In this document: one piece after another, positions 28,090-36,922 of the stretch
Numbering within the stretch: position 1 is the stretch's first letter
Layout of the letters: each line of letters starts with the position of its first letter
Assembly (NCBI RefSeq): GCF_000196495.1
Contig: NC_011312.1
Location: 2,852,001-2,916,000 of the forward strand
Length of the DNA stretch: 64,000 nucleotides
Source of the DNA: Aliivibrio salmonicida LFI1238
GTDB taxonomy: Bacteria; Pseudomonadota; Gammaproteobacteria; Enterobacterales; Vibrionaceae
Direction: 5' to 3'
Notes under the pieces: model-generated
Database searches by the model: none
What the model was told of the DNA's origin: nothing
What the model saw: the letters and a program-made list of their open reading frames with translations, nothing else
Made by a program: the position numbers and the translations under genes

Positions 28090-28682
28090 TAGGCTTCCCC
28101 TCCGTCATCAACCCCAATTAGGATACGAGTATCACTAAGGTACATGTGTTTTGGCACCACGAGATTTAATGGTGCAGGTACGCCTTGGAATACTCGACCT
28201 GCCATATCAAATTTAGAACCATGGCATGGGCAGAAGAAACCAGAGTTAACTCCTTTAACTTGTTCACTAAAACTGTCAGGTAAATAGGTAGGTGAACAAC
28301 CAAGGTGAGTACAAATACCAACGGCTAAAAATATCTCAGGTTTAATTGAGCGATATGCATTTTGTGCATATTGAGGTTGCTGCTCTTCACCTGAAGATGG
28401 GTCTCTAAGTTGTCCGTCAATTTCAGTTAATGATTGCAGAAGTGCTTCTGAACGACGAACAACCCATACAGGCTTACCTCGCCATTCAACACGAACCATT
28501 TGCCCGTTTTCAAGCTTACTGATGTCGACTTCAACCGGTGCACCTGCCGCTTTGGCTCGTGCACTCGGGTTCCAAGATTTAATAAAAGGTACGGCCACCG
28601 CCGCTGCCCCTAAACCACCAACAACAGCTGTTGTTGCAGTCAAGAAACGACGTCGACCATTACTCACTGGCGCATTGCTCAT
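28089..28682 (-). CDS. petA: PetA, Rieske iron-sulfur protein of the bc1 complex
   Basis: The Rieske subunit oxidises ubiquinol with a 2Fe-2S centre on the periplasmic side. I choose the ATG at 28682 (MSNAPVSNGRRRFL) because GGGAG lies 8 bases before it; an upstream ATG at 28697 is less well placed. The 197 residues have a twin-arginine type signal (GRRRFLTATT) that stays as an anchor helix, and cluster ligands CTHLGC (Cys124, His126, Cys129) and CPCHGS (Cys151, Cys153, His154). It opens the petABC operon. Confidence 0.97.
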   Translation of the reverse strand: MSNAPVSNGRRRFLTATTAVVGGLGAAAVAVPFIKSWNPSARAKAAGAPVEVDISKLENGQMVRVEWRGKPVWVVRRSEALLQSLTEIDGQLRDPSSGEEQQPQYAQNAYRSIKPEIFLAVGICTHLGCSPTYLPDSFSEQVKGVNSGFFCPCHGSKFDMAGRVFQGVPAPLNLVVPKHMYLSDTRILIGVDDGGEA

Positions 28683-29003
28683 CCAACTTTCTCCCATGTG
28701 CTCTTTATATAGTTTTTATTATGTCCATACATTGTCGAGCTACGGCTAACTTTTTAAGGTGTGGAACAACAGAATATTGATGTCCAAAGCTTTAAAAAAA
28801 AGCTAAGAATTTGTTCATAATTATTACACTGTTGTTTTAACCCATAAATGATAAAGAAAACCTTACTTTTTGACAAGGTAAAGCTACTTTTTTGCAACAT
28901 TTGTGAACTAGATTTACTTTTGAAGTCGAGATAGGAGAAATGATAAGAAAAGAGAAAAGGATTCAAGAACTAAAGATGTTTACACCTCACAAAAACAAAA
29001 AAA
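28683..29003 (-). promoter_or_regulatory. petABC upstream region with sigma-70 promoter at 28848-28876
   Basis: This stretch of more than 300 bases has no credible gene. On the minus strand TTGTCA (28871-28876) and TATCAT (28848-28853) are 17 bases apart, a good sigma-70 promoter about 166 bases before petA, leaving a long untranslated leader. The leader contains AAAGCT/AGCTTT self-complementary DNA near 28780-28805. A 70-codon ORF within it (28754-28966, minus) looks like chance. Confidence 0.6.
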
Positions 29004-29023
29004 GCCCAGCATAAATGCTGAGC
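28995..29023 (-). terminator. Terminator of rplM-rpsI
   Basis: On the minus strand GCTCAGCAT pairs with ATGCTGGGC (one G-T pair) around two bases and is followed by a run of seven T. It lies 56 bases after the rpsI stop. Confidence 0.9.
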
Positions 29024-29078
29024 TTTTTCCACAATAACCAAAGTAGCTTTGAAACAAAGCCACTTGGTAAGCGTAATA

Positions 29079-29471
29079 TTAACGCTTAGAGAATTGTGGT
29101 TTCTTACGTGCTTTACGTAGACCAACTTTCTTACGTTCAACGCAACGAGCGTCACGCGTAACATAGCCAGCAGCACGTAGTGCAGGACGTAATGTTTCAT
29201 CGAATTGCATAAGCGCACGTGTGATACCGTGACGGATCGCACCAGCTTGACCAGAAATACCACCACCAGAAACAGTGATGAATAGGTCTAGTTTATCAGT
29301 CATTTCAACTAGCTCTAAAGGTTGGTTAACAACCATACGTGCTGTTGGACGACCAAAGTAAACTTCAAGGCTACGCTTGTTGATTACGATGTTGCCAGTA
29401 CCCGGTTTGATAAAAACACGAGCTGCTGAACTTTTACGGCGACCAGTGCCGTAGTATTGATTCTCTGCCAT
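29079..29471 (-). CDS. rpsI: Ribosomal protein S9 (uS9)
   Basis: S9 is a small-subunit protein whose C-terminal tail reaches the P-site tRNA. The 130 residues (MAENQYYGTGRRKSSAARVF) match E. coli in length and end in the basic tail RKARKKPQFSKR. Of two ATGs two codons apart, the inner one at 29471 is favoured since GAGG lies 9 bases before it, while the outer one at 29477 would leave only 3 bases. It follows rplM in the usual operon. Confidence 0.99.
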   Translation of the reverse strand: MAENQYYGTGRRKSSAARVFIKPGTGNIVINKRSLEVYFGRPTARMVVNQPLELVEMTDKLDLFITVSGGGISGQAGAIRHGITRALMQFDETLRPALRAAGYVTRDARCVERKKVGLRKARKKPQFSKR

Positions 29472-29486
29472 TGCCATGATCCTCGG

Positions 29487-29915
29487 TTAAATGTCTAGTA
29501 CTTGTGGTTGTTGAGCACTGTGGTTATGTTCAACGCCAGCGTAAACTTTAAGTTTACGGTACATAGCACGACCAAGAGGACCACGTGGAAGCATACCTTT
29601 AACAGCTAATTCAATAACCATTTCAGGTTTACGATCAATCAGTTTCTCGAAAGAAATAGATTTTAGACCGCCTGGGAACTCTGAGTGGCGGTAGTAGATC
29701 TTGCCAGCTGCTTTGTTACCAGTTACGCGAACTTTCTCTGCGTTGATAACGATGATGTAATCACCAGTATCTACGTGAGGAGTGTATTCTGCTTTATGCT
29801 TGCCACGTAGGCGAGATGCGATTTCAGTTGCGATACGACCAAGAGTTTTCCCTTCAGCGTCTACAACATACCAGTCACGCTTTACAGCGGCTGGTTTAGC
29901 AACGAAAGTTTTCAT
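29487..29915 (-). CDS. rplM: Ribosomal protein L13 (uL13)
   Basis: L13 is an early-assembling large-subunit protein. The 142 residues match E. coli exactly in length and carry MKTFVAKPAAVKRDWYVVDA, GKTLGRIATEIASRLRGKHK and GMLPRGPLGRAMYRKLKVY. In E. coli L13 represses its own operon through the mRNA leader. Here a structured leader of about 130 bases precedes it (29916-30048). rpsI follows after 9 bases beyond the chosen S9 start gap. Confidence 0.99.
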   Translation of the reverse strand: MKTFVAKPAAVKRDWYVVDAEGKTLGRIATEIASRLRGKHKAEYTPHVDTGDYIIVINAEKVRVTGNKAAGKIYYRHSEFPGGLKSISFEKLIDRKPEMVIELAVKGMLPRGPLGRAMYRKLKVYAGVEHNHSAQQPQVLDI

Positions 29916-30060
29916 GCTAATGATACCCGTTATTAAATAAATTCACTGATTAGGAGCTTTCGCTCCCACTGTATATTTTCGAGCCCAGTCATCACCCCTT
30001 CGAGTGGTTGGCACTCTTGGCTATTAAGCCAGTACAGTAACGGTGGGTCGGAGGATTATA
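29916..30060 (-). promoter_or_regulatory. rplM-rpsI promoter and structured leader
   Basis: On the minus strand a consensus TATAAT (30055-30060) is followed by a GC-rich start region CCTCCGACCC, typical of stringently controlled ribosomal promoters; A/T tracts upstream (about 30080-30120) could act as an UP element, and the -35 is weak. The leader has a stable GGAGCGAAAGCTCC stem-loop (about 29952-29965) and GC-rich segments around 29975-30040. An L13-autoregulated leader is known in E. coli; equivalence here is inference. Confidence 0.6.
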
Positions 30061-30193
30061 GTGAAGCGTGAAGAAAAAATCACCTTTTTTTTGAAGATTT
30101 TTCACATATCAGTAAAAAACATTAAAAAAAATGAAATTTGAGCCTTATCACACTAAATAAATACGTTAACAAAAGAAAATCATCCCATTTCGA

Positions 30194-31300
30194 CTAAGAT
30201 AAATGTTCTTTTGCTAGATACTCATGACTTTGCATTTCAATCAACCTTGACTGACAACGTTTAAATTCAAAGGTTAATCGTCCATTTTGATACAAATCAG
30301 CTAATTGGACTTCCGCTGAAATGATTAATTTCACGTTTCGCTCATAAAACTCATCAACCATGGCAATAAAACGACGAGCCGCATCATCATTGAGCTCTCC
30401 CATGACCTTTACGTTAGAAAGAAGAACCGTATGATACAAACGAGACAATTCAATGTAATCATGTTGACTGCGCGCACTTTCACATAGAGAAGTGAATTCA
30501 AAATGCACAACCCCATCCCCTTCGGCATTCACGGACAATATCCGATGATTAATTTCTATTTCTTTCTCTTCATGTTCCGTTTCTGACGTTAACTGATGGA
30601 AATAATCCAACATATTTTGTTGAGCTAAACTATCGAGAGGGAAATGATAGATTTCAGCTTGCTCTAACGTCCTTAAACGATAATCAATGCCACTGTCCAC
30701 ATTAACTATCTGGCAGTGTTGTTCGATCAACGTAATAGCAGGAATAAAACGCGCCCTTTGCAATCCATTTCGGTATAACTCCTGAGGGACAATATTTGAT
30801 GTCGCAACAAGGGCAATACCTCGTTCAAATAACGCCTCTAATAATGTCGCTAATATCATGGCATCGGTAATATCAGAAACAAAGAATTCATCAAAACAGA
30901 TAATATCGGTTTCTTGTTTAAATTTATCAGCCACAATCAACAATGGATCCGCTTGTTGTTGAAGCTCACCAAGCTCATCATGAACTCGCTGCATAAACCG
31001 ATGGAAGTGCACTCGCATTTTACGTTCAGTAGGCAAGGCATCGTAAAAAGTATCGACTAAATACGTTTTTCCTCTCCCCACTCCTCCCCAAAAATACAAT
31101 CCTTTCTCTGGCACGACGGTCTGAGGTTCTGATTTTTTAAATACAGACAACCAAGATTTTCGTTCTGCTTTGGGTGTCGTTTTTGGTTGCAATAATCGAT
31201 GATATAACTCATCCAAACACTCCACGGCGTGTTGCTGAGCACTGTCGTGATGAAATGTATCTTGCGTAAGGTCAAGCTGGTATTTTTCTAATGGTGTCAT
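30194..31300 (-). CDS. zapE: ZapE, AAA-type cell-division ATPase
   Basis: ZapE is an AFG1-like ATPase that interacts with FtsZ and affects Z-ring dynamics under some conditions. The 368-residue protein has MTPLEKYQLDL at the N-terminus, the Walker A GGVGRGKTYLVDTFYD (about 88-103), Walker B IICFDEFFVSDITDAMIL, sensor-like LVATSNIVPQELYRNGLQR and a C-terminal region with RRFIAMVDEFYERNVKL. It diverges from zapG over 124 bases, as in E. coli. Confidence 0.96.
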   Translation of the reverse strand: MTPLEKYQLDLTQDTFHHDSAQQHAVECLDELYHRLLQPKTTPKAERKSWLSVFKKSEPQTVVPEKGLYFWGGVGRGKTYLVDTFYDALPTERKMRVHFHRFMQRVHDELGELQQQADPLLIVADKFKQETDIICFDEFFVSDITDAMILATLLEALFERGIALVATSNIVPQELYRNGLQRARFIPAITLIEQHCQIVNVDSGIDYRLRTLEQAEIYHFPLDSLAQQNMLDYFHQLTSETEHEEKEIEINHRILSVNAEGDGVVHFEFTSLCESARSQHDYIELSRLYHTVLLSNVKVMGELNDDAARRFIAMVDEFYERNVKLIISAEVQLADLYQNGRLTFEFKRCQSRLIEMQSHEYLAKEHLS

Positions 31301-31424
31301 CAGTTTTTATCTTTTCTTTTGTTGATTCACTCTGTTCATAGTAGCATGATCGCAATAAACACTATGAGTGGGCTTACTCACATTTATGCCTACTCATGCA
31401 TAATAAAATGACAAGGAGCACTTC

Positions 31425-31880
31425 ATGGCTTGGACATACGCATTAATTGGTTTAGCTATTGGTATAAGTATTGGCTTTATCATTTCTCGATTTACTATAC
31501 CGGGTATTAAACAGCAAAAATCATTAAAACAAGATTTAGAAAAATCAAAATATGAATTAGAGCAATACCGACAAGAGCTGGTTGATCACTTTGCAACTAG
31601 CGCGACAATGCTTGAAGCGTTAGCAAAAGATTTTAATAAAATGTATGACCACATGGCGTCAACATCTAAAGAGCTAATGCCAAATCTTCCAGAGCAAGAT
31701 AACCCATTTACCGCTCGTTTAGATGAAATGACACTTTCTCCTGAATTAAATAAGAAAGTGGCTCATATAAAAGAAGAAGTAAGCAAACAACCCAAAGATT
31801 ATGCAAATGGCGCAACCGGTCTACTTAAAGATGAACCATTAATGGATATCAGCGCAAAGAAAGAAGATAAAATTGCATAA
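31425..31880 (+). CDS. zapG: ZapG (YhcB, DUF1043), membrane coiled-coil envelope protein
   Basis: ZapG/YhcB is a small inner-membrane protein that links division and envelope biogenesis. The 151 residues have an N-terminal membrane helix (about 4-22, TYALIGLAIGISIGFIISR), the family motif RFTIPG, a coiled coil (about 30-65) and a conserved segment ALAKDFNKMYDHMASTSKELMP, then an acidic disordered tail. AGGAG lies 6 bases before the ATG. It precedes degQ and degS, as in E. coli. Confidence 0.94.
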   Translation: MAWTYALIGLAIGISIGFIISRFTIPGIKQQKSLKQDLEKSKYELEQYRQELVDHFATSATMLEALAKDFNKMYDHMASTSKELMPNLPEQDNPFTARLDEMTLSPELNKKVAHIKEEVSKQPKDYANGATGLLKDEPLMDISAKKEDKIA

Positions 31881-31960
31881 TAAATAAACACCACAATGAA
31901 CTTTTTTAAAGGTTTCTAAGTCTCACATATACATCTTTATTATAAATGGAGTATATGTAG

Positions 31961-33328
31961 ATGAAGAAACCTTTATTAATTTTAGGCTTACTGACGTTAA
32001 CGATCAGTACCATCATCACCCCAATTCAAACTCAAGCTGCCCTTCCTCTTACTGTCAATTCTCAGCAGCTGCCAAGTTTGGCTCCGATGCTCGAAAAAAT
32101 AACCCCCGCAGTGGTTAGTATTTCTGTCGAAGGGACTCAACTATCAAAACGTCAGATCCCTGAACAATTTCGTTTCTTTTTAGGTCCAGACTTCCCAGAA
32201 GAGCAAGCTCAAGAGCGCCCATTCAAAGGGTTAGGCTCTGGCGTTATACTTGATGCCCAAAAAGGCTATATCGTTACCAATCATCACGTCATTAATAATG
32301 CCAAAGAAATCCTCGTTCAGTTGCATGATGGCCGAGAATATAAAGCAGAACTCATTGGCAGTGACGAAATGTCAGACATTGCCTTATTAAAATTAGAGGA
32401 AGCTAAAGACTTAACACAGATAGTGCTTTCTGATTCAGATGATTTACGCGTGGGAGATTTCAGTGTTGCTATCGGTAATCCTTTTGGTTTAGGGCAAACC
32501 GTCACCTCGGGTATCGTCTCAGCCTTAGGACGCAGCGGACTAAATCTTGAAAATTTTGAAAACTTCATCCAAACCGATGCAGCAATTAATAGCGGTAACT
32601 CTGGCGGGGCATTAGTCAATCTTAATGGTGAGCTGATTGGGATAAATACCGCAATTTTAGGTCCGAATGGCGGTAATGTCGGTATTGGTTTTGCCATCCC
32701 ATCGAACATGGTTCGAAACTTATCTGAGCAAATTATTGAGTTTGGTCACGTCAAGCGAGGGATCCTTGGTGTTCAAGGTGGAGAACTCACCGCTGAGCTT
32801 GCTGAAGCATTCGATTATGACACTAATCACGGTGCATTTGTCAGCCAAGTATTACCCGATGGCGCTGCCGAAAAAGCGGGAATAAAAGCAGGCGATATTT
32901 TAATTTCCCTGAATGGAAAAAACATTCAAAGTTTTGGGGAACTGAGAGCCAAAGTAGCCACACTTGGCGCAGGTAAAAAAATCACTTTAGGGTTAATCCG
33001 TGATGGCAAAGAGAAAACCGTTATTGCTACTCTCGCAGAAGCCGACCAAATAAAAACAAAAGCAGAAAACCTACATGAAGGACTAAAAGGCGCTCAATTA
33101 AAAAATACTGCATCGTCAGATCCGATAAAGGGTGTAAAAGTCAGTGCAATACAAAAAAGGTCAATGGCACAACGTTATGGCTTACAGAAAGACGATATTA
33201 TTATTGGCGTCAATCGAACTCAGATTAAGAACTTGCAACAATTTAGACAATTACTCGACAGCAAACCGCCCGTTTTAGCTCTCAACATTCAACGTGGGAA
33301 GCAAACCTTATATCTTGTTATTCGTTAA
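31961..33328 (+). CDS. degQ: DegQ/DegP-type periplasmic serine protease
   Basis: This HtrA protease degrades or rescues misfolded periplasmic proteins. The 455-residue precursor has a signal peptide ending after TQA (about residue 26), a trypsin-like domain with His109 (NHHV), Asp139 (MSDIALLKL) and Ser214 (GNSGGAL), and two PDZ domains (about 265-360 and 375-455). GGAG lies 9 bases before the start. It stands directly before degS, which favours DegQ; a separate DegP could exist elsewhere. A weak terminator-like hairpin follows. Confidence 0.95.
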   Translation: MKKPLLILGLLTLTISTIITPIQTQAALPLTVNSQQLPSLAPMLEKITPAVVSISVEGTQLSKRQIPEQFRFFLGPDFPEEQAQERPFKGLGSGVILDAQKGYIVTNHHVINNAKEILVQLHDGREYKAELIGSDEMSDIALLKLEEAKDLTQIVLSDSDDLRVGDFSVAIGNPFGLGQTVTSGIVSALGRSGLNLENFENFIQTDAAINSGNSGGALVNLNGELIGINTAILGPNGGNVGIGFAIPSNMVRNLSEQIIEFGHVKRGILGVQGGELTAELAEAFDYDTNHGAFVSQVLPDGAAEKAGIKAGDILISLNGKNIQSFGELRAKVATLGAGKKITLGLIRDGKEKTVIATLAEADQIKTKAENLHEGLKGAQLKNTASSDPIKGVKVSAIQKRSMAQRYGLQKDDIIIGVNRTQIKNLQQFRQLLDSKPPVLALNIQRGKQTLYLVIR

Positions 33329-33344
33329 TAGGTAGAATATAAAA

Positions 33345-33383
33345 AGTAGGCTCTATTCTTCATTTCGATGAGCCGAGCCTGCT
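33345..33383 (+). terminator. Possible weak terminator after degQ
   Basis: AGTAGGCTC pairs with GAGCCTGCT (one G-T pair) around a 21-base loop and is followed by CTTTCTTCTC. It would partly separate degQ from degS. Confidence 0.4.
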
Positions 33384-33460
33384 CTTTCTTCTCTACTTCT
33401 TGGCAACATTAATGTTATCCTAACTTCTGGTCATTTATTACTTACAAGTTTAGGAAGCCA

Positions 33461-34525
33461 ATGCTCTCATTTTTACTGCGTTCTGCTGTAATAGGCACAG
33501 TAACTGCCGCTGTATTACTTCTTGCTTTTCCTAACCTTCGCTCAGGTATAACGCCTGAACAAGATACGAACCAACAAACACCTCGAATCAGTAACCAAAT
33601 TTCATTTAATGATGCGGTACGTCGAGCTGCGCCTGCTGTCGTAAATATTTATAGCCGTAAATATAATGATAAAGATCGATTACGACTAGATACAGAAGGC
33701 CTTGGTTCTGGTGTTATTGTTAGCGATAAAGGCTACATCATTACCAATTACCATGTAGTTGCAGAAGCCGATCAAATTATTGTTGCCCTTCAAGATGGAC
33801 GATTGTTTAATTCGCAATTAATTGGGAAAGATAAACGTACCGATCTTGCTGTTCTACAAATTAAAGACACCAACCTTCCAGTGATCCCTTTAAATCCGAA
33901 ATATCAAGCGGATATTGGTGATGTCGTGTTGGCTATTGGTAATCCTTATAATTTAGGACAGACCACCACATTTGGTATTATTTCAGCAACGGGTCGTGCT
34001 GCCTTAAGTTCTGATGGTACTCAAGGCCTTATTCAAACAGATGCTGCGATTAACCGCGGTAATTCAGGCGGGGCGCTCGTTAATACTCGAGGAGAATTAG
34101 TCGGTATCAATACCGCCTCTTTTCAACAAGCCACAGAGCTAGAAACCTATGGGATTTCTTTCGCGATTCCTTACGCACTGGCAGATAAGATAATGCGTCG
34201 CTTAATTGCTGATGGTCAAGTTATCCGTGGTTATATAGGTATTGATGGCAGAGACATAAATCCAGCAATGGCTCGCTTAATGAATGCCGATAATATCAAT
34301 GGTATTTTAGTTCTTGGTGTTGCTCCTGATAGCCCGGCTGAAAAAAGTGGCATTATGACTCAGGATATAATTACCAGTATTGATGGGCAAACAGTCACTA
34401 ATCGACAAAGTGTCATTGATATTGTGACTGAATTACGTCCAGGAACTAACGTTAATGTCGATGTAATTCGAAAAGGGGTGACTCAAACTATTCCACTAAT
34501 GATCGAAGAAGACCCCGCGGACTAG
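33461..34525 (+). CDS. degS: DegS, inner-membrane stress-sensing protease
   Basis: DegS starts the sigma-E envelope stress response by cutting the anti-sigma factor RseA when it binds exposed outer-membrane protein C-termini. The 354 residues have an N-terminal membrane anchor (about 5-24), the protease triad His98 (TNYHVV), Asp128 (KRTDLAVLQI) and Ser202 (GNSGGAL), and a single PDZ domain (about 255-345). One PDZ and an uncleaved anchor distinguish it from DegQ. Length equals E. coli DegS (355). Confidence 0.97.
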   Translation: MLSFLLRSAVIGTVTAAVLLLAFPNLRSGITPEQDTNQQTPRISNQISFNDAVRRAAPAVVNIYSRKYNDKDRLRLDTEGLGSGVIVSDKGYIITNYHVVAEADQIIVALQDGRLFNSQLIGKDKRTDLAVLQIKDTNLPVIPLNPKYQADIGDVVLAIGNPYNLGQTTTFGIISATGRAALSSDGTQGLIQTDAAINRGNSGGALVNTRGELVGINTASFQQATELETYGISFAIPYALADKIMRRLIADGQVIRGYIGIDGRDINPAMARLMNADNINGILVLGVAPDSPAEKSGIMTQDIITSIDGQTVTNRQSVIDIVTELRPGTNVNVDVIRKGVTQTIPLMIEEDPAD

Positions 34526-34537
34526 AACCCCCATAAG

Positions 34538-34584
34538 CGAAATATCGAAATATCGAAATATCGAAATATCGAAATATCGAAATA
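34538..34584. repeat. 8-bp tandem repeat between degS and parC
   Basis: Five perfect copies of CGAAATAT and a sixth partial copy (CGAAATA) run from 34538 to 34584, directly before the shared terminator. The repeat is noncoding and begins 12 bases after the degS stop. Confidence 0.97.
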
Positions 34585-34617
34585 AAAAAATAGCGCATTC
34601 ATCATGCGCTATTTTTT
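34585..34617. terminator. Bidirectional terminator, degS / parC
   Basis: AAAAAATAGCGCAT pairs with ATGCGCTATTTTTT around 5 bases. The A- and T-runs allow it to serve both converging genes. Confidence 0.92.
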
Positions 34618-34648
34618 ATTAACGATTCAATCGCTCTATCGAGAGTGC

Positions 34649-36919
34649 TTAACTCTCTTCTGTAGAACCATTGTCACCATTGATATCAATACGAGTAACT
34701 CGCTGTAAGCCTCTTGGTAACAAACTACCACGACGGCCACGCTCACCTCGGAAATTATCTAAATCACTTGGTTTCAAGCCTAATTTACGCTTACCTGCAT
34801 AGAGGGTAATCGTTGCGCCTTGAGGTAATGGCAATAAATAAGACAAGAATTCATCTCGCGATTTAGAACGAGCCGCTGGAATATTAATGATCTTGTTTCC
34901 CTTACCTTTACCTAATTGAGGTAAATCTTTAATAGGGAACAGAAGCATTCTGCCTTCATTCGTAATGGCGAGTATCTCATCGCTATCAAGATCCGATACC
35001 GTCTCTGGATTCATAACTAAAGAATTATCAGGAAGCGTTAACAATGTTTTACCATTCTTATTCTTTGATAATAAGTCACTGCCTTTACAGACAAAACCAT
35101 AACCCGCATCAGAACTGATTAACCACGTTTGATCTTCTTCACCCATAACTACATGCGTAATTTGGCTACCAGCAGTAATATTTAGACGACCTGTAATTGG
35201 CTCGCCTTGGCTTCTTGCTGACGGTAATGTATGTGATTCAAGCGCATAACTTCGACCATTATTTCCGATAAAGACCGCCGGTGCATTACTCTTACCATGA
35301 GCATGAGTAAGGTATTTATCACCAGATTTAAAGTTTAGCGTTGTTGGATCAACCTCATGACCTTTTGCATGACGTATCCAACCTTTATCAGAAAGAATAA
35401 CCGTAATCGCTTCACTTGGAATTAGATCACGTTCCGTCATTGCTTTCGCTTCATCACGTTCGATTAATGGAGAACGACGATCATCACCAAACTTTTCAGC
35501 ATCGGCTAAGATTTCTTTCTTAATTAACGTACTTAAACGACGCTCAGAACCCAACAGTTTCTCAAGTTGATCACGCTCTTTCGCTAATTCATCTTGCTCG
35601 CCACGAATCTTAATCTCTTCCAGTTTTGCTAACTGACGAAGTTTAATCTCTAAAATGGCTTCCGCTTGAATCGCGGTTAAATCAAAGCGAGTCATTAACT
35701 CGTGTTTAGGATCGTCTTCTGTACGAATAATTTCGATAACTTCATCGATATTCAAATACGCAGCAAGCAAACCATCTAAAATATGCAAACGCGCTAATAT
35801 TTTATCTAGACGATGCTGCAGACGTTTACGTACCGTGGTGCGACGAAATTCAATCCATTCATTAAGAATGCTAACTAAGCCCTTCACCTGTGGACGTAAA
35901 TCCAAACCAATCATATTTAAGTTTACACGGAAACTCTTTTCAAGATCCGTAGAAGCAAATAGATGATTCATTAATGGCTCAGCTTCAATACGATTTGAAC
36001 GAGGAACAATCACGATACGTGTCGGATTTTCATGATCCGATTCATCACGAAGATCGTCTACCATTGGTAATTTCTTCGCTCGCATTTGATTGGCAATTTG
36101 TTCTAATAACTTACTGCCCGACACTTGATGTGGCAATGCAGTAATAACAATATCACTGCCTTCTTTATGCCACACTGCGCGCATTTTAACGCTGCCTCGA
36201 CCCGTACTGTAAATCTTCTTAATATCAGAATGCGATGTAATGATTTCCGCTTCTGTTGGGTAATCAGGGCCTTGGATAAAGTTCATCACTTCATCTAAAT
36301 CCGCTTTTGGATTATCCAATAAATGCACGGTCGCATTCGCAACTTCACGTACATTATGAGGTGGGATATCTGTCGCCATACCAACCGCGATTCCCATAAT
36401 ACCGTTCAGTAATATATGAGGCAGACGTGCTGGTAAGATTTTTGGCTCTTTCATCGTCCCATCAAAATTGGGCTGCCAATCAACCGTACCTTGGCTTATC
36501 TCACCAAGTAATACATCGGCAAACTTAGACAGTTTTGATTCTGTATAACGCATTGCGGCGAACGACTTAGGGTCATCTGGAGCCCCCCAGTTGCCTTGAC
36601 CATCAACCAATGGATAACGATAAGAGAAAGGTTGAGCCATTAATACCATGGCTTCGTAACACGCAGAATCACCATGTGGGTGATACTTACCGAGTACATC
36701 ACCAACTGTACGTGCCGATTTTTTGTATTTTGCATTCGCAGACAAACCTAATTCAGACATCGCAAAAATAATACGACGTTGAACCGGTTTTAAACCATCA
36801 CCAATATAAGGTAACGCGCGATCCATGATTACGTACATGGAGTAATTTAGATAAGCGTCTTCTGTAAACTTGCGCAGCGGCAGCTGTTCAACACCTTCTA
36901 AGGACATTTCTGCACTCAT
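34649..36919 (-). CDS. parC: ParC, topoisomerase IV subunit A
   Basis: ParC is the DNA-cleaving subunit of topoisomerase IV, which decatenates sister chromosomes. The 756 residues (E. coli 752) include the catalytic Tyr125 (AAMRYTE), GKYHPHGDSACYEAM and the C-terminal beta-pinwheel. The quinolone-resistance positions that match E. coli Ser80 and Glu84 are Ser85 and Glu89 here, both wild type. It begins 3 bases after parE and ends at a shared terminator with degS. Confidence 0.99.
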   Translation of the reverse strand: MSAEMSLEGVEQLPLRKFTEDAYLNYSMYVIMDRALPYIGDGLKPVQRRIIFAMSELGLSANAKYKKSARTVGDVLGKYHPHGDSACYEAMVLMAQPFSYRYPLVDGQGNWGAPDDPKSFAAMRYTESKLSKFADVLLGEISQGTVDWQPNFDGTMKEPKILPARLPHILLNGIMGIAVGMATDIPPHNVREVANATVHLLDNPKADLDEVMNFIQGPDYPTEAEIITSHSDIKKIYSTGRGSVKMRAVWHKEGSDIVITALPHQVSGSKLLEQIANQMRAKKLPMVDDLRDESDHENPTRIVIVPRSNRIEAEPLMNHLFASTDLEKSFRVNLNMIGLDLRPQVKGLVSILNEWIEFRRTTVRKRLQHRLDKILARLHILDGLLAAYLNIDEVIEIIRTEDDPKHELMTRFDLTAIQAEAILEIKLRQLAKLEEIKIRGEQDELAKERDQLEKLLGSERRLSTLIKKEILADAEKFGDDRRSPLIERDEAKAMTERDLIPSEAITVILSDKGWIRHAKGHEVDPTTLNFKSGDKYLTHAHGKSNAPAVFIGNNGRSYALESHTLPSARSQGEPITGRLNITAGSQITHVVMGEEDQTWLISSDAGYGFVCKGSDLLSKNKNGKTLLTLPDNSLVMNPETVSDLDSDEILAITNEGRMLLFPIKDLPQLGKGKGNKIINIPAARSKSRDEFLSYLLPLPQGATITLYAGKRKLGLKPSDLDNFRGERGRRGSLLPRGLQRVTRIDINGDNGSTEES

Positions 36920-36922
36920 TTG

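Noticed and set aside
28754..28966. 70-codon minus-strand ORF before petA
   Set aside because: Low-complexity Ser/Phe/Lys sequence in A/T-rich promoter DNA, overlapping the likely petA promoter, without ribosome site or recognisable domain.
34538..34584. Tandem repeat considered as a CRISPR array
   Set aside because: Unit of 8 bp without spacers; no cas genes are nearby.
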